NCBI GenBank assembly: GCA_034667225.1
Contig: JAXDKG010000014.1
Coordinates: forward strand, 124,001-188,000
From: DATMER01 sp034667225
GTDB lineage: Bacteria > Acidobacteriota > Thermoanaerobaculia > Multivoradales > UBA5704
Direction: 5' to 3'
Length of the DNA stretch: 64,000 nt
Position numbers and translations under genes: made by a program. Positions 41,452 to 51,476 of the stretch are shown one piece after another. The notes beneath the pieces were generated by a model. The model ran no database searches. It was not told the origin of the DNA and worked only from the letters and a program-made list of their open reading frames with translations. The first letter of the stretch is position 1. Each line of letters starts with the position of its first letter.

Positions 41452-43440
41452 ATGAACCTCAAGCCTGTACTCCTTCTCCTGGCTCTGTCGCTTGCTGCTG
41501 CGGCGCAGGCTGCCGAGATCCGCTACACCATGGAATTCGGCGGCAACAAGGCCGGCACGGGGATAACTCGTGTCACCGGTAACGAGCGGCGCTATTCGTT
41601 CGAATACAACGACCGGGGGCGGGGTCCCAAGACCGAGGAGCGCGTGGTCGTGGGCGAGAAGGGCCTCCCCGTCCTCTTCGAGATCACCGGCCACGATTAC
41701 TGGAAGAACCCGGTGGACGAGCGCTATGAGGTCAAGGACGGCAAGGCCGCCTGGCACAACGCGTCGGAGAAGCAGGAGGGGCTTGCCGTGACCCGGCCCT
41801 CCTACTACCTCACGATGAACGGCGCTCCGCAGGAGTTGGAGTTGATGGTCCGCGCCCTGCTCGCCGCGCCCGGCCGCACGCTCGACATGCTCCCTACGGG
41901 CAAGGCGGCGGTCGAGCAGTTGGGCTCCACGGAGATCGAAGCGGGCGGCCGGAAGCGCAAGGCCGACCTCTACTCGATCTCCGGCCTCGGCTTCACGCCG
42001 GCCTACGTCTGGCTCGACGAGAACAAGGCCTTCTTCGGCGCCGATTGGGGATGGGCGAAGCTTGCCCAGGAAGGATGGGAGTCTGCGCTGCCGAAGCTCA
42101 AGGAGGCCCAGGATGCGGTGGAGAGCAAGCTGGAGAAGGAGCGCGCGGCGCGCCTGACCCGCAAGCCCAAGGGCGCTCTCGCTTTCCGCAACGCCCGCCT
42201 GTTCGATCCCGAGACCGGCAAGGTCACCCCGGGCATGACGGTGGTGATCTCGGGCAACCGCATTCAGGCCGTCGGCCCGGACGGCGAAATCCAGGTCCCG
42301 GCGGGGGCCGAGGTGATCGACGCCGCGGGCAAGACGCTCATGCCCGGCCTCTGGGACATGCACGCCCACCTGAGTGCCCTGGATGGACTGTTCAACCTGG
42401 CGGCGGGCATCACCACGGCGCGCGACCTCGCCAACGACACCGATTTCCTCCTCGACCTGCGCAAGCGGATCGACGCCGGCGAGGTGCTCGGCACCCGCGT
42501 CATCATGGCTGGCTTCATCGATGGCCCCGGCCCCTACGCCGGCCCTACCAAGGTGCTGGTGGACACGGAGGAAGAGGCCCTAGCGGCCGTGGACAACTAC
42601 GCGAAGCTCGGCTACGAGCAGATCAAGCTCTACAGCTCGCTCGACACGAAGCTGGTCCCGGCGATCATCGAGCGGGCCCATGCCAAGGGGATGCGCGTCA
42701 GCGGCCACATCCCGAACGGCATGACCGCCGAGCAGGCCGTGCGCGCCGGCTTCGACGAGATCCAGCATGCCAACTTCCTCCTGCTGAACTTCCTGACGGG
42801 CGTGGACACCCGCACGCCGGAGCGCTTCCACGCGGTGGGGGAGCGGGCATCCGAGATCGACCTGGGGTCGGACCGCGTGAAGTCGTTCCTGGCGCTGCTC
42901 AAGGAGAAGGGCACGGTTTCCGATCCCACCCTGGTCGCCTTCGAGGGGATGTTCACCGACCGGGTGGGCGTGGTCAGCCGTACCTTCGGGCCGGTCGGGG
43001 ACCGGCTCCCGCCGCAGGTGCAGCGCGGGCTCGTGGTGGGCGGCATGGCGCCCAAGGGCAAGGAGGACCTCTACACGAAGTCGTACGAATCCATGAAGGC
43101 GATCGTCAAGGCCCTCCACGACAACGGCATCACCATCGTGGCCGGCACGGACAACCTGGCGGGGTTCTCCCTGCACCGCGAGCTGGAGCTGTATGTCGAG
43201 GCCGGTATTCCGGCCGTGGACGCGCTCCGGAGCGCTACGATCGTCCCGGCCCGGGTGATGAAGAGGGACAAGGAGCTGGGCACGGTCGCGCCCGGCAAGC
43301 TGGCGGACGTGATCCTGATCGACGGCGATCCCACGGCCGACATCCGCAACATCCGGCGAGTGGTCCTGACAGTCAAGGACGGCGCCATGTACGATCCGGC
43401 GAAGCTGTACGGCGAGATCGGCGTCAAGCCGGCGGTCTAG
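41452..43440 (+). CDS. Secreted amidohydrolase-superfamily enzyme
   Basis: 662 residues from the ATG at 41452 (GGGGAGAATTCG upstream); a longer open frame back to 41269 overlaps the LEA2 gene. Signal peptide (LLLLALSLAAAAQA). An extra beta-rich domain (about 20-250) precedes the amidohydrolase core: FRNARLFDPETGKVTPG, LMPGLWDMHAHLSALDG (HxH), RVSGHIPNG (His), EIQHANF (His) and VAGTDNLAGFS (Asp). The metal ligand set is complete. The C-terminus carries the usual PGKLADVILIDGDPTADI. Probably hydrolyses peptides or cyclic amides outside the cytoplasm. Confidence 0.9.
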   Translation: MNLKPVLLLLALSLAAAAQAAEIRYTMEFGGNKAGTGITRVTGNERRYSFEYNDRGRGPKTEERVVVGEKGLPVLFEITGHDYWKNPVDERYEVKDGKAAWHNASEKQEGLAVTRPSYYLTMNGAPQELELMVRALLAAPGRTLDMLPTGKAAVEQLGSTEIEAGGRKRKADLYSISGLGFTPAYVWLDENKAFFGADWGWAKLAQEGWESALPKLKEAQDAVESKLEKERAARLTRKPKGALAFRNARLFDPETGKVTPGMTVVISGNRIQAVGPDGEIQVPAGAEVIDAAGKTLMPGLWDMHAHLSALDGLFNLAAGITTARDLANDTDFLLDLRKRIDAGEVLGTRVIMAGFIDGPGPYAGPTKVLVDTEEEALAAVDNYAKLGYEQIKLYSSLDTKLVPAIIERAHAKGMRVSGHIPNGMTAEQAVRAGFDEIQHANFLLLNFLTGVDTRTPERFHAVGERASEIDLGSDRVKSFLALLKEKGTVSDPTLVAFEGMFTDRVGVVSRTFGPVGDRLPPQVQRGLVVGGMAPKGKEDLYTKSYESMKAIVKALHDNGITIVAGTDNLAGFSLHRELELYVEAGIPAVDALRSATIVPARVMKRDKELGTVAPGKLADVILIDGDPTADIRNIRRVVLTVKDGAMYDPAKLYGEIGVKPAV

Positions 43441-43458
43441 CCTCTAAGGAGAACGACC

Positions 43459-43806
43459 ATGGAAAACTTTGCCTTCTGGATGATCTTCCCGATCTTCGGG
43501 ATCCTTGCGGGCATGTTCAAGCAGTGGCTTCGGTTCCGTGAGCGGCAGAACCAGCTCGGCAACTCGACGCAGAACCTCGAGAAGCTGGTGGCCGAGATGC
43601 GCCAGCGGGACCAGGCCATGGCGGAGCGGATCGAGAACCTGGAGGCGATCGTGGTCAGCCAGACCTGGGACGTGCTCCAGGACAGGACCCTGTCGCCCGC
43701 CGACCGCGAGCGCCGGCTTGTCGCCGTGGCCCAGCGCGAGATGCCCCCGCCGCCCGTCCTCGACAGCCACAAGGCCGAGGTGCTGGCCCGGCGGTTGAAG
43801 GCCTGA
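43459..43806 (+). CDS. Single-span membrane protein with coiled coil
   Basis: 115 residues. N-terminal membrane helix (FAFWMIFPIFGILAGMF), then a heptad-rich helix (NSTQNLEKLVAEMRQRDQAM then ERIENLEAIV) and a Pro/Leu tail. It resembles PspB-like or small envelope stress proteins in layout, but the sequence is not diagnostic. AAGGAGAACG precedes the ATG; the gene starts 19 bases after the amidohydrolase. Confidence 0.72.
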   Translation: MENFAFWMIFPIFGILAGMFKQWLRFRERQNQLGNSTQNLEKLVAEMRQRDQAMAERIENLEAIVVSQTWDVLQDRTLSPADRERRLVAVAQREMPPPPVLDSHKAEVLARRLKA

Positions 43807-43807
43807 A

Positions 43808-43902
43808 GAACACGGACTGACACGGACGATCACGGACCGTCACGGACATTCCGGACCGTCCGTGGAAGTCGGTGTAAGTCCGTGTTCGTCCGTGTTGTAC
43901 AC
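43808..43902. repeat. CACGGAC direct and inverted repeat cluster
   Basis: A run of CACGGAC-type 9-11-base units (ACACGGACTGACACGGACGA, then TCACGGACCGTCACGGACA) is followed by the reverse complement series (GTCCGTGGAAGTCGG, TAAGTCCGTGTTCGTCCGTG). The whole 95-base gap can fold into a long hairpin. It lies between the coiled-coil gene and lspA, both on the plus strand. Confidence 0.85.
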
Positions 43903-43911
43903 TCCCCCGCA

Positions 43912-44421
43912 ATGACGACCCGCTGGAGGTTGGCCCTCCTTTCCCTCGTGATGCTCACCTGCGTCGGCTGCGATCAGGCCGCGAAAGCCGTGGCGCGGGA
44001 CTCCCTCGCCGGGCGGCCGATCTCGCTCCTCGGGGGCGCCGTCCGCTTCGAATACGCGGAGAACACGGGCGCCTTCCTCAGCCTCGGGTCTTCCCTGCCG
44101 AGCGGGATGCGCTCGCTGCTGTTCGTGGGTGGGACCGGCTTGATCGTGCTCGGCCTGCTGGTGGCCATGGCCCGCGGCGGCCATGGCTCCTCGCCGGGGG
44201 GCTCGCTCGGCTTGGCCCTCCTGGCCGGCGGCGCGGTGGGGAATCTGATCGACCGTGTTGCCTACGACGGCGCCGTCGTGGACTTCGTGAGCGTCGGCCT
44301 CGGCAGTCTGCGGACCGGGATCTTCAACCTGGCGGACGTGGCCATCACCGTCGGGGTGGTCCTGGTGGCTCTGCAGGGCTGGCGCACGGCGAGCTCCGCG
44401 GAGCCCGCCGGGACGCCCTGA
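43912..44421 (+). CDS. lspA: Lipoprotein signal peptidase
   Basis: 169 residues, four membrane helices. SPase II motifs: VGCDQAAKAVAR (D-Q near the N-terminus), YAENTGAFLSLG (N-x-G-A-F-S), GGAVGNLIDRVAYDGAVVDFV (first catalytic Asp) and FNLADVAI (second catalytic Asp). It cleaves prolipoproteins after lipid attachment, serving the many lipoproteins in this window. No strong ribosome site; it starts 10 bases after the repeat cluster. Confidence 0.92.
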   Translation: MTTRWRLALLSLVMLTCVGCDQAAKAVARDSLAGRPISLLGGAVRFEYAENTGAFLSLGSSLPSGMRSLLFVGGTGLIVLGLLVAMARGGHGSSPGGSLGLALLAGGAVGNLIDRVAYDGAVVDFVSVGLGSLRTGIFNLADVAITVGVVLVALQGWRTASSAEPAGTP

Positions 44422-44441
44422 GCGCACGCCCTCCTGGTCCA

Positions 44442-44467
44442 GCCGGCTCCGGAGTCCCGGAGCCGGC
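44442..44467 (+). terminator. Strong hairpin after lspA
   Basis: GCCGGCTCCGG, loop AGTC, CCGGAGCCGGC: an 11-bp perfect stem, 20 bases after the lspA stop, without a T-tract. A likely transcript end between lspA and the convergent regulator. Confidence 0.65.
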
Positions 44468-44533
44468 CAAGTTCCTACCCGCCTTGTACCAACCGGATTC
44501 CTCTATTTTGCGGTCGTTACATTACGACGGACA

Positions 44534-47056
44534 TTACGACTCCTGTAGAGCCTTCCGAGCCTTTTCAGCCTCCTCCTCGTTCCCCAGCTTTTCCCAGAGA
44601 GCCAGCGCTTGGCGGTACTCGGCGCGGGCAGCGTCCTGCCTGCCCTGCAGTGCGGCCACCTCGGCAAGCCCCACGTGGGAGTGGGCTGCGTAGTAGTCGT
44701 TCCGGAGCTTTCCAGCGAGCGCCAGGGCCTCCTGGAACGAGGTCCGCGCCTCCTCCAGACGCCGCTGCTGCTGGCTCAACAAGGCGAGCCGAAGGTGGGA
44801 GAAGAGCTCATCGGCCGGCAGGTTGAGGCGGTGGAACTCGGCGAGGGACAGCCGGTACTGCTCCCGTGCGCGCTCGGGGCGGCCGGTCTTCTCTTCCAGC
44901 TCTCCCAGGGCGAGCCGGGACTCGGCGGCGCCGTCGCCGTCTCCTGTCTTTGCACAGAGGGCGACGGCCTCTTCCAGGGCTGACCGCGCCTCCCCGAAGC
45001 GCTCCTCCTGGCTCAGCAGGCGCGCGAGGCCGCGCAGGGAGAAGGCCGTGCCATGGTCGTCGCCCAGGCCGCGGCTGAGGTCGAGGGCCTCTTCCAGACG
45101 GCGGTGGGCGCCCGGCAGATCGCCGCGGACCCGCAGCGTGTTGCCCAGCCCGGTGAGCGTGACGGCGGCGCCCTGCAAGTCGCCGGTCTCGCGCTTGATC
45201 TCCAGGGAGCGCTCCAGGAGGAGGACGGCCGCGGCCAGGTCCCCCTCGTCGTTGAGCACCTTGGCGAAGTTGTTGAGAGCCTTGGCTTCGCGGCGGAGGT
45301 CGCCGATCTCCCGCAGGGTGGAGATGGCCTCCTCGTAGGCCTTCCAGGACTCGGCGGTCCGCCCGGTGTCCTGAAGGATCATGGCCCGGCCCATCAGGGC
45401 CGAGGCGGCGGAGCCCCGGTCGCCGATGCGCAGGTAGAGGGTCCGGGCGGCGTCGAAGTCGGCCAGGGCCTCGCCGGGCCGGCCGAGGCGCGACAGCGCC
45501 CAGGCGCGGTTGAACCGGCCCATAGCCACGACCATGGCCATGCCCCGCTCGGTGCCCCGGGCCACGGCGCGGCTCGCGGCATCGCGGCTGCGGGCGAAAT
45601 CTCCGAGCTGCCAGGCAGCATCCGCCTCGGTGACGTCGAGGCGCGGATCGTCACCCGCTGGGGGCGGCAGCTTGCGCAGGGCCTCGATCGTGGCGAGGGC
45701 TTCCCTGGTCCGCCCCGCCATCCGCTGCGTATCGGCCAGGTGCAGGCCGTGCTCCAGGTCATCGGGGAAGGCGCGCCGAAGCTCGGCATCGATGCGGGCC
45801 GCCTCCTCCCACTCGCCCGCGATCACCCGGGAGCGCGCCTGCATGCCCAGCCGGATCTCCCGGGGCAGCCCGGCGGCGTGAGTGACTGCGCGGCCGGACG
45901 CCTCGCCGGCCTTCTTGTCGAACCCCAGGCGGAAAGCCGTTCCGGCGAGGGCGTCCTGCACGAAGGGGCTGTCCGGGTCCAGGGCCGCCGCCCGCTCCAG
46001 CAATCGCAGGGCTGCGGGGTCGTCCCACATCCGGATGCGCTCCAGGGATTCGGCGTAAAGCCGGAGGGAGGCCGAGCTCGAGGCGAGCGTCGCGGCTGCC
46101 GGCAGGGGGCTGCGGCTCCGTCCGCCGAAGGAGGTCTCGAGGCCGCGGGCCGCGGCCCCGGCCAGTCCGGCCAGCTCCTCGCGGGAGCCGGTCTCCCGCG
46201 CCCAGGCCACGGTCTCCCCGGTGCGGACGTTCTGCACCAGCACCTGGAGGCGCAGCTTCCCCCCTTGCTCCTTCAGGTACGAGCCGGTGAGGAGCAGGTC
46301 GTTGCCGAGGTTGCGGCCGATCCGGGTGAGCCCCGCCCGGGACTGGTTCTCGGCGCCGACCGCCGACAGCTCCCGCTTCATGCGCGCCACGTTGTCGGCC
46401 GGGATCACGCGCACGCGGCCGGCGGCGGTCAGCTCGAACGAGAGCAGCTCGGCCAGGGCGCTGGAGACCCATTCGTCGTCGGGGTCGGCCGAAAGGTTTT
46501 TGAAGCCGAGGACGGCCAGCGCCGGCCGGGAGGGAGTGGCGGCCGGCGGCGGATTTCCGGTGGGCACGTCGCGGGGTGCGAGCCGCAGGGCCAGTCCCGC
46601 GGCAAGGGCGAGAGCAAGGATCGTCAGCACGAGCGCGGGTCGGAAGCGTGCCTCCGGAACCGGGACCGGCTGCGGCGGAGCCGGCTCGGTGGCCGGAAGG
46701 GATTCGATGGGTGCGATGAAGCGGTAGCCCCGGCGGGGGACCGTCGCGATGATCGCCGGCCGGGCCGGGTCGTCCCCCAGGGCCTGGCGGATCTCGCTGA
46801 TCGCCTGCTTCACCGAGGCGGGGGAGAGGTGCTCGACCCCCCAGGCCCGGTCCAGCAGCTCGTCCTGGGAGAGGATGCCCGGCGCGCCCTCCACCAGCAC
46901 CTCCAGTAGGCGGAAGGCCTGCGGCCGGAGGCGCACCTCGCCGTCGGGTCCCTGCAACTGTCCGGATTTCCGGTCCAGGACGAAGCCGGAGAAGCCATTT
47001 TGAACGCCGAAGCGGAAGGGTACCGCCGGCTCCGTACCAGCAGAAGGTGAAGTCAT
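44534..47056 (-). CDS. CadC-like membrane regulator: winged helix plus TPR repeats
   Basis: 840 residues from the ATG at 47056. Order: OmpR/PhoB-type winged helix (about 10-110; FVLDRKSGQLQGPDGEVRLR, RLLEVLVEGAPGILSQDELL, VKQAISEIRQALGDD, IIATVPRRGYRF); one transmembrane helix (ALVLTILALALAAGLAL); a TolB-N-like segment (ALAVLGFKNLSADPDDEWVS); then many TPRs to the end (AKALNNFAKVLNDEGDL, ALVTLTGLGNTL-type units). CadC-like proteins bind DNA with a cytoplasmic domain and sense signals outside. Divergent from the VOC gene. Confidence 0.88.
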   Translation of the reverse strand: MTSPSAGTEPAVPFRFGVQNGFSGFVLDRKSGQLQGPDGEVRLRPQAFRLLEVLVEGAPGILSQDELLDRAWGVEHLSPASVKQAISEIRQALGDDPARPAIIATVPRRGYRFIAPIESLPATEPAPPQPVPVPEARFRPALVLTILALALAAGLALRLAPRDVPTGNPPPAATPSRPALAVLGFKNLSADPDDEWVSSALAELLSFELTAAGRVRVIPADNVARMKRELSAVGAENQSRAGLTRIGRNLGNDLLLTGSYLKEQGGKLRLQVLVQNVRTGETVAWARETGSREELAGLAGAAARGLETSFGGRSRSPLPAAATLASSSASLRLYAESLERIRMWDDPAALRLLERAAALDPDSPFVQDALAGTAFRLGFDKKAGEASGRAVTHAAGLPREIRLGMQARSRVIAGEWEEAARIDAELRRAFPDDLEHGLHLADTQRMAGRTREALATIEALRKLPPPAGDDPRLDVTEADAAWQLGDFARSRDAASRAVARGTERGMAMVVAMGRFNRAWALSRLGRPGEALADFDAARTLYLRIGDRGSAASALMGRAMILQDTGRTAESWKAYEEAISTLREIGDLRREAKALNNFAKVLNDEGDLAAAVLLLERSLEIKRETGDLQGAAVTLTGLGNTLRVRGDLPGAHRRLEEALDLSRGLGDDHGTAFSLRGLARLLSQEERFGEARSALEEAVALCAKTGDGDGAAESRLALGELEEKTGRPERAREQYRLSLAEFHRLNLPADELFSHLRLALLSQQQRRLEEARTSFQEALALAGKLRNDYYAAHSHVGLAEVAALQGRQDAARAEYRQALALWEKLGNEEEAEKARKALQES

Positions 47057-47130
47057 GTTCAAGTGCCTCCGTATTCTCAACACTCGACCGAGCAAGAACC
47101 TGCGCTCTCCTCGCGGTAAGCTTCCGCGCC

Positions 47131-47511
47131 ATGAGCGAAACGTCCTTCCTCGGTCTCCGCACCGTCATCTATCCCATGGACGACCTTCAGGCCGGCAAGG
47201 AGTGGTACAGCCGTGTCCTGGGTTTCCCGCCGTACTTCGACGAGCCGTTCTACGTGGGCTTCAACGTGGGCGGGTTCGAGCTCGGGCTCAACCCGGACAC
47301 GAGTGAGGTGAAGCCGGGCGCCGGCGGTCCTCTGGCTTATTGGGGGGTGGAGGATGCCGCCCGCGCGCTCGAGCACCTGCTGAAACTAGGCGCCCGGGAG
47401 CACACTCCGTTACAGGACGTGGGCGGCGACATCCGCGTGGCCTCGGTCCTCGATCCGTTCGGCAACGCCTTCGGGATCATCGAGAACCCGCACTTCCGGC
47501 TCGGCGGGTGA
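47131..47511 (+). CDS. VOC (glyoxalase/bleomycin-resistance) family protein
   Basis: 126 residues from the ATG at 47131; the frame to 47047 overlaps the regulator start. One betaalphabetabetabeta pair: FLGLRTVIYPMDDLQAGKEW, YSRVLGFPPYFDEPFYVGFN, VASVLDPFGNAFGIIENP. Metal ligands are not certain. Its role may be a small-molecule dioxygenase or a resistance binder. Its stop overlaps the next gene (GTGA). Confidence 0.87.
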   Translation: MSETSFLGLRTVIYPMDDLQAGKEWYSRVLGFPPYFDEPFYVGFNVGGFELGLNPDTSEVKPGAGGPLAYWGVEDAARALEHLLKLGAREHTPLQDVGGDIRVASVLDPFGNAFGIIENPHFRLGG

Positions 47512-48425
47512 GCTGGGACGTCCTGATCCTCCATCCGGAGTCCACCTCCGAGTCTCCGGAGGACCGTCCCCGGCTCAAGCCGCTGGGCATGGCGGACGAG
47601 GTGCGCAAGGCAGTGAGCCGAGCGCTGCCCGGGATCGACTGGATGGAGCCGGTGCAGGGGATCTATGACGGCCGGGGCTATTCGATCGACGCGCAGCTCC
47701 CATCGCGCGGCGTGGTGGACTCCATCGGCCTGCACGTGCGAGGGACCGAGAACCCGTTGCCGGTGATCGTCCGGCTCTGCCGCCAGAACGGCTGGGTGGC
47801 TTTCGACAGCGCGGCGGGGGCCTTTCTGGACCTGGAAGACCCGTCGCCCGAAGGCTGGGAGAGCGGCTTCCGCCGCCGCGCCCAGCTGCAGGCGCTGGCG
47901 CAGCTCCACCGCGGTGAGCCCCGGCTCCCCAGGCTGGAGCGGAGATACCTGCTCTGGCTGGTGCCGCTGTTTTTAACCCTGCACAACCTGGAGGAGGCCG
48001 TGTTCATGAAGGGCTTCCTCGGCCGTTTCGCGGCCAGGGTCCCCATCCTGCCGGCGGTCACCTACGGCCAGTTCCTTCTGGCTCTGGGGCTCGTGACGCT
48101 GGCGCCGTACGCTTTCGCCGCGTCGGGTCCGCTGGAGAGGCGGAGCCGGGCTTTTCTCCTGGTCCTCGGCACGCAGATGGTGGTGCTGGTCAACGTCGCC
48201 GCGCACCTGGCCACGGCGCTCTGGGTGCGCGGCTACGCGCCGGGCCTGGTGACGGCGCTATTGGTGAACTTGCCCTTCTCGGTGTTCCTCTTCCGCCGCG
48301 CCTTGCGAGGCTCCTGGGTGAAGCTCCGGGATTTGGCCTGGCTTCTCGTGGCCGCCCTCCTGGTCCACGGCCCCGGGTTGTTGGGCTTGATGGTGCTGGC
48401 AGGGTGGGTGGTCGGGGCGGGTTGA
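47508..48425 (+). CDS. Protein with unknown N-domain and membrane HXXEE domain
   Basis: 305 residues from a GTG at 47508, overlapping the VOC stop. The first 140 residues are soluble (SWDVLILHPES start, GYSIDAQLPSRGVVDSIGLH, FLDLEDPSPEGWESGF) and resemble no named family. The C-terminal half has four or five membrane helices and the signature FLTLHNLEEAVF (HxxEE), diagnostic of the HXXEE domain of unknown function. The joining of the two parts is unusual. The 3' end faces a 21-bp array. Confidence 0.8.
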   Translation: MSWDVLILHPESTSESPEDRPRLKPLGMADEVRKAVSRALPGIDWMEPVQGIYDGRGYSIDAQLPSRGVVDSIGLHVRGTENPLPVIVRLCRQNGWVAFDSAAGAFLDLEDPSPEGWESGFRRRAQLQALAQLHRGEPRLPRLERRYLLWLVPLFLTLHNLEEAVFMKGFLGRFAARVPILPAVTYGQFLLALGLVTLAPYAFAASGPLERRSRAFLLVLGTQMVVLVNVAAHLATALWVRGYAPGLVTALLVNLPFSVFLFRRALRGSWVKLRDLAWLLVAALLVHGPGLLGLMVLAGWVVGAG

Positions 48426-48501
48426 TTGTTCCCCACAGAGTTCGGCCGCGAGCCCTGGCCGGCCGAGAGTGTAGACCTCGGCAGCATGCCGTGGTGATCC
48501 T

Positions 48502-48716
48502 CTACCCACTCGTTTGAAGGTGCTACCCACTCGTTTCCCGCAGCAACCAGTGGGTGGAGGGGTCCATCCACTCGTTTGAGCGTGCTACCCGCTCGTTTGA
48601 GAGAGCTACCCATTCGTTTGAGCCAGCTACCCACTCGTTTGGGAGAGCTACTCAGTCGTTTGAGGGGCGTACCCACTCGTTTGGGTCCGCAAACAACTGG
48701 TTTGTGTCCGGAGCTT
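48502..48716. repeat. 21-bp imperfect tandem repeat array, second type
   Basis: About ten units of 21 bases with consensus near GCTACCCACTCGTTTGAGAGA. The CTCGTTT core repeats at about 48509, 48530, 48571, 48592, 48613, 48634, 48655, 48676 and 48697. It fills the gap between the 3' ends of convergent genes (stops at 48425 and 48721), as the first array does, but with an unrelated sequence. Confidence 0.9.
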
Positions 48717-48720
48717 ACTG

Positions 48721-49119
48721 CTACCTTGCGCCCGGAGCGAGATAGAAGCGGTCCGGGAGCAGCTTGGACAGCGTGGTCTCCTCCCGCTCCCCCTGGGTGT
48801 TCGTCATCAGGATCGGGAGATCCTCCTCCGCGAACTCCGAGAGCGTCTGGCGGCAGAGGCCGCAGGGACGGGCGGGCGGGCTGGTATCCGTGATCACGGC
48901 CACGGCCCGGGGCTTGCGCAGGCCGGCCGAGGCCGCCGAGGTCATGGCGTTGCGCTCGGCGCAGGTGGCGAGCGACGGGATGCAGTTCTCCACGTTCGCG
49001 CCGGCCCAGATGGAGCCGTCTTCCATGAGCAGGGCCGCTCCCACCGGAAACCGGCTGTAGGGCGCATAGGCGTTGGCGCGGGCGGCGGCGGCGGCGGCGA
49101 TCAGCGCGTCCCAGTCCAT
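48721..49119 (-). CDS. cdd: Cytidine deaminase
   Basis: 132 residues from the ATG at 49119 (a second ATG at 49128 gives MPAMDW). Motifs: ANAYAPYSRFPVGAALL, VENCIPSLATCAERNA (zinc Cys and catalytic Glu) and PCGLCRQTLSEF (two zinc Cys). The homotetrameric type deaminates cytidine and deoxycytidine in pyrimidine salvage. Convergent with the HXXEE gene across the array and divergent from icd. Confidence 0.93.
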   Translation of the reverse strand: MDWDALIAAAAAARANAYAPYSRFPVGAALLMEDGSIWAGANVENCIPSLATCAERNAMTSAASAGLRKPRAVAVITDTSPPARPCGLCRQTLSEFAEEDLPILMTNTQGEREETTLSKLLPDRFYLAPGAR

Positions 49120-49218
49120 GGCAGGCAATCTAGCACGCCTGTGATAGCGTACCGGCGCGTCCGGACAGCCCTGTCCGGAGGTTCACATTCCCTATCGTCA
49201 TCCAGGAGGAGCACGGGC

Positions 49219-50469
<1,251 letters not shown>

Positions 50470-50483
50470 GAGGGAGAGTTTCC

Positions 50484-51410
50484 ATGCAATACAAAGTCAC
50501 CGTGGTGGGCGCCGGCAACGTGGGCGCCACCACTGCGCAGAGGATCGCGGAGGCCGAGCTGGCCGACGTGGTCATGGTGGACGTCGCCGCCGACCTGGCG
50601 GCCGGCAAGGCCCTGGACATGATGGAGGCCGCGCCGATACTCGGCTTCAACGCCAAGATCTCCGGCGGCGGCGACTATGGCGCGACCGAGGGCTCGCACA
50701 TCACCGTCGTGACTGCCGGCCTGCCGCGCAAGGAGGGCATGAGCCGCGACGACCTGCTCGCCATAAACCAGGAGATCGTCGGCGAGGTGGTTCGCCAGGT
50801 GGTGCAGCGCTCGCCAGACACGATCCTGATCCTGGTGACGAACCCGCTCGACGCCATGTGCGAGGTGGCGCGCCGGGTCTCGGGCTTCCCCCGCGAGCGC
50901 GTCTTCGGTATGGCCGGCGTGCTCGACGCGGCCCGCATGCGCTACTTCATCGCCGCCGAGCTGAACGTCTCGGTCGAGGACGTCGATGCCTTCGTGCTCG
51001 GCGGCCACGGGGACACCATGGTGCCGCTGCCGCGCTACGCCACGGTCAACGGCATCCCCCTTCCGCAGCTCCTGTCCGCGGACCGGATCGAGGCGATCAA
51101 CGAGCGCACCCGCAAGGGCGGCGCCGAGATCGTCAAGTACTACAAGCAGGGCTCGGCCTACTACGCCCCCTCTGCGGCGGTGTACGACATGGTCGCGGCC
51201 ATCCTCCATGACAAGAAGAAGATCCTGCCCTGCGCCGTGCTGCTCAATGGCGAGTACGGCCTGACCGACCTCTTCGTGGGCGTGCCGGCCCGCCTGGGCC
51301 GCGGCGGCATGGAGCAGGTGATCGAGCTGGAGCTCACCGCGGAGGAGAGAGCGGCCCTGCAGAAGTCCGCCGAGGCCGTGCGCGAGCTGGTGGAAGCGCT
51401 GCCGAAGTGA
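50484..51410 (+). CDS. mdh: Malate dehydrogenase
   Basis: 308 residues. Rossmann start VTVVGAGNVGATTA, VMVDVAADLAAGKALDM (NAD Asp), TAGLPRKEGMSRDDLLA, ILVTNPLDAMCEVARR, GMAGVLDAARMRYF, LGGHGDTMVPLPRYATVNGI (catalytic His), with Arg81/Arg87-type substrate residues in the RKEGMSRDDL region, so malate rather than lactate is favoured. Co-transcribed with icd, so the two TCA steps are encoded together. Confidence 0.95.
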   Translation: MQYKVTVVGAGNVGATTAQRIAEAELADVVMVDVAADLAAGKALDMMEAAPILGFNAKISGGGDYGATEGSHITVVTAGLPRKEGMSRDDLLAINQEIVGEVVRQVVQRSPDTILILVTNPLDAMCEVARRVSGFPRERVFGMAGVLDAARMRYFIAAELNVSVEDVDAFVLGGHGDTMVPLPRYATVNGIPLPQLLSADRIEAINERTRKGGAEIVKYYKQGSAYYAPSAAVYDMVAAILHDKKKILPCAVLLNGEYGLTDLFVGVPARLGRGGMEQVIELELTAEERAALQKSAEAVRELVEALPK

Positions 51411-51476
51411 GGGTGGGGGTGAGCAACCCTCACCCCCCGCTTTCCGTATGATCTAGCGAGCCATCGGCTCGAACGC

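Noticed and set aside
45053..46909. A 618-codon plus-strand frame
   Set aside because: Antisense of the CadC-like regulator, whose winged helix and TPRs are clear.
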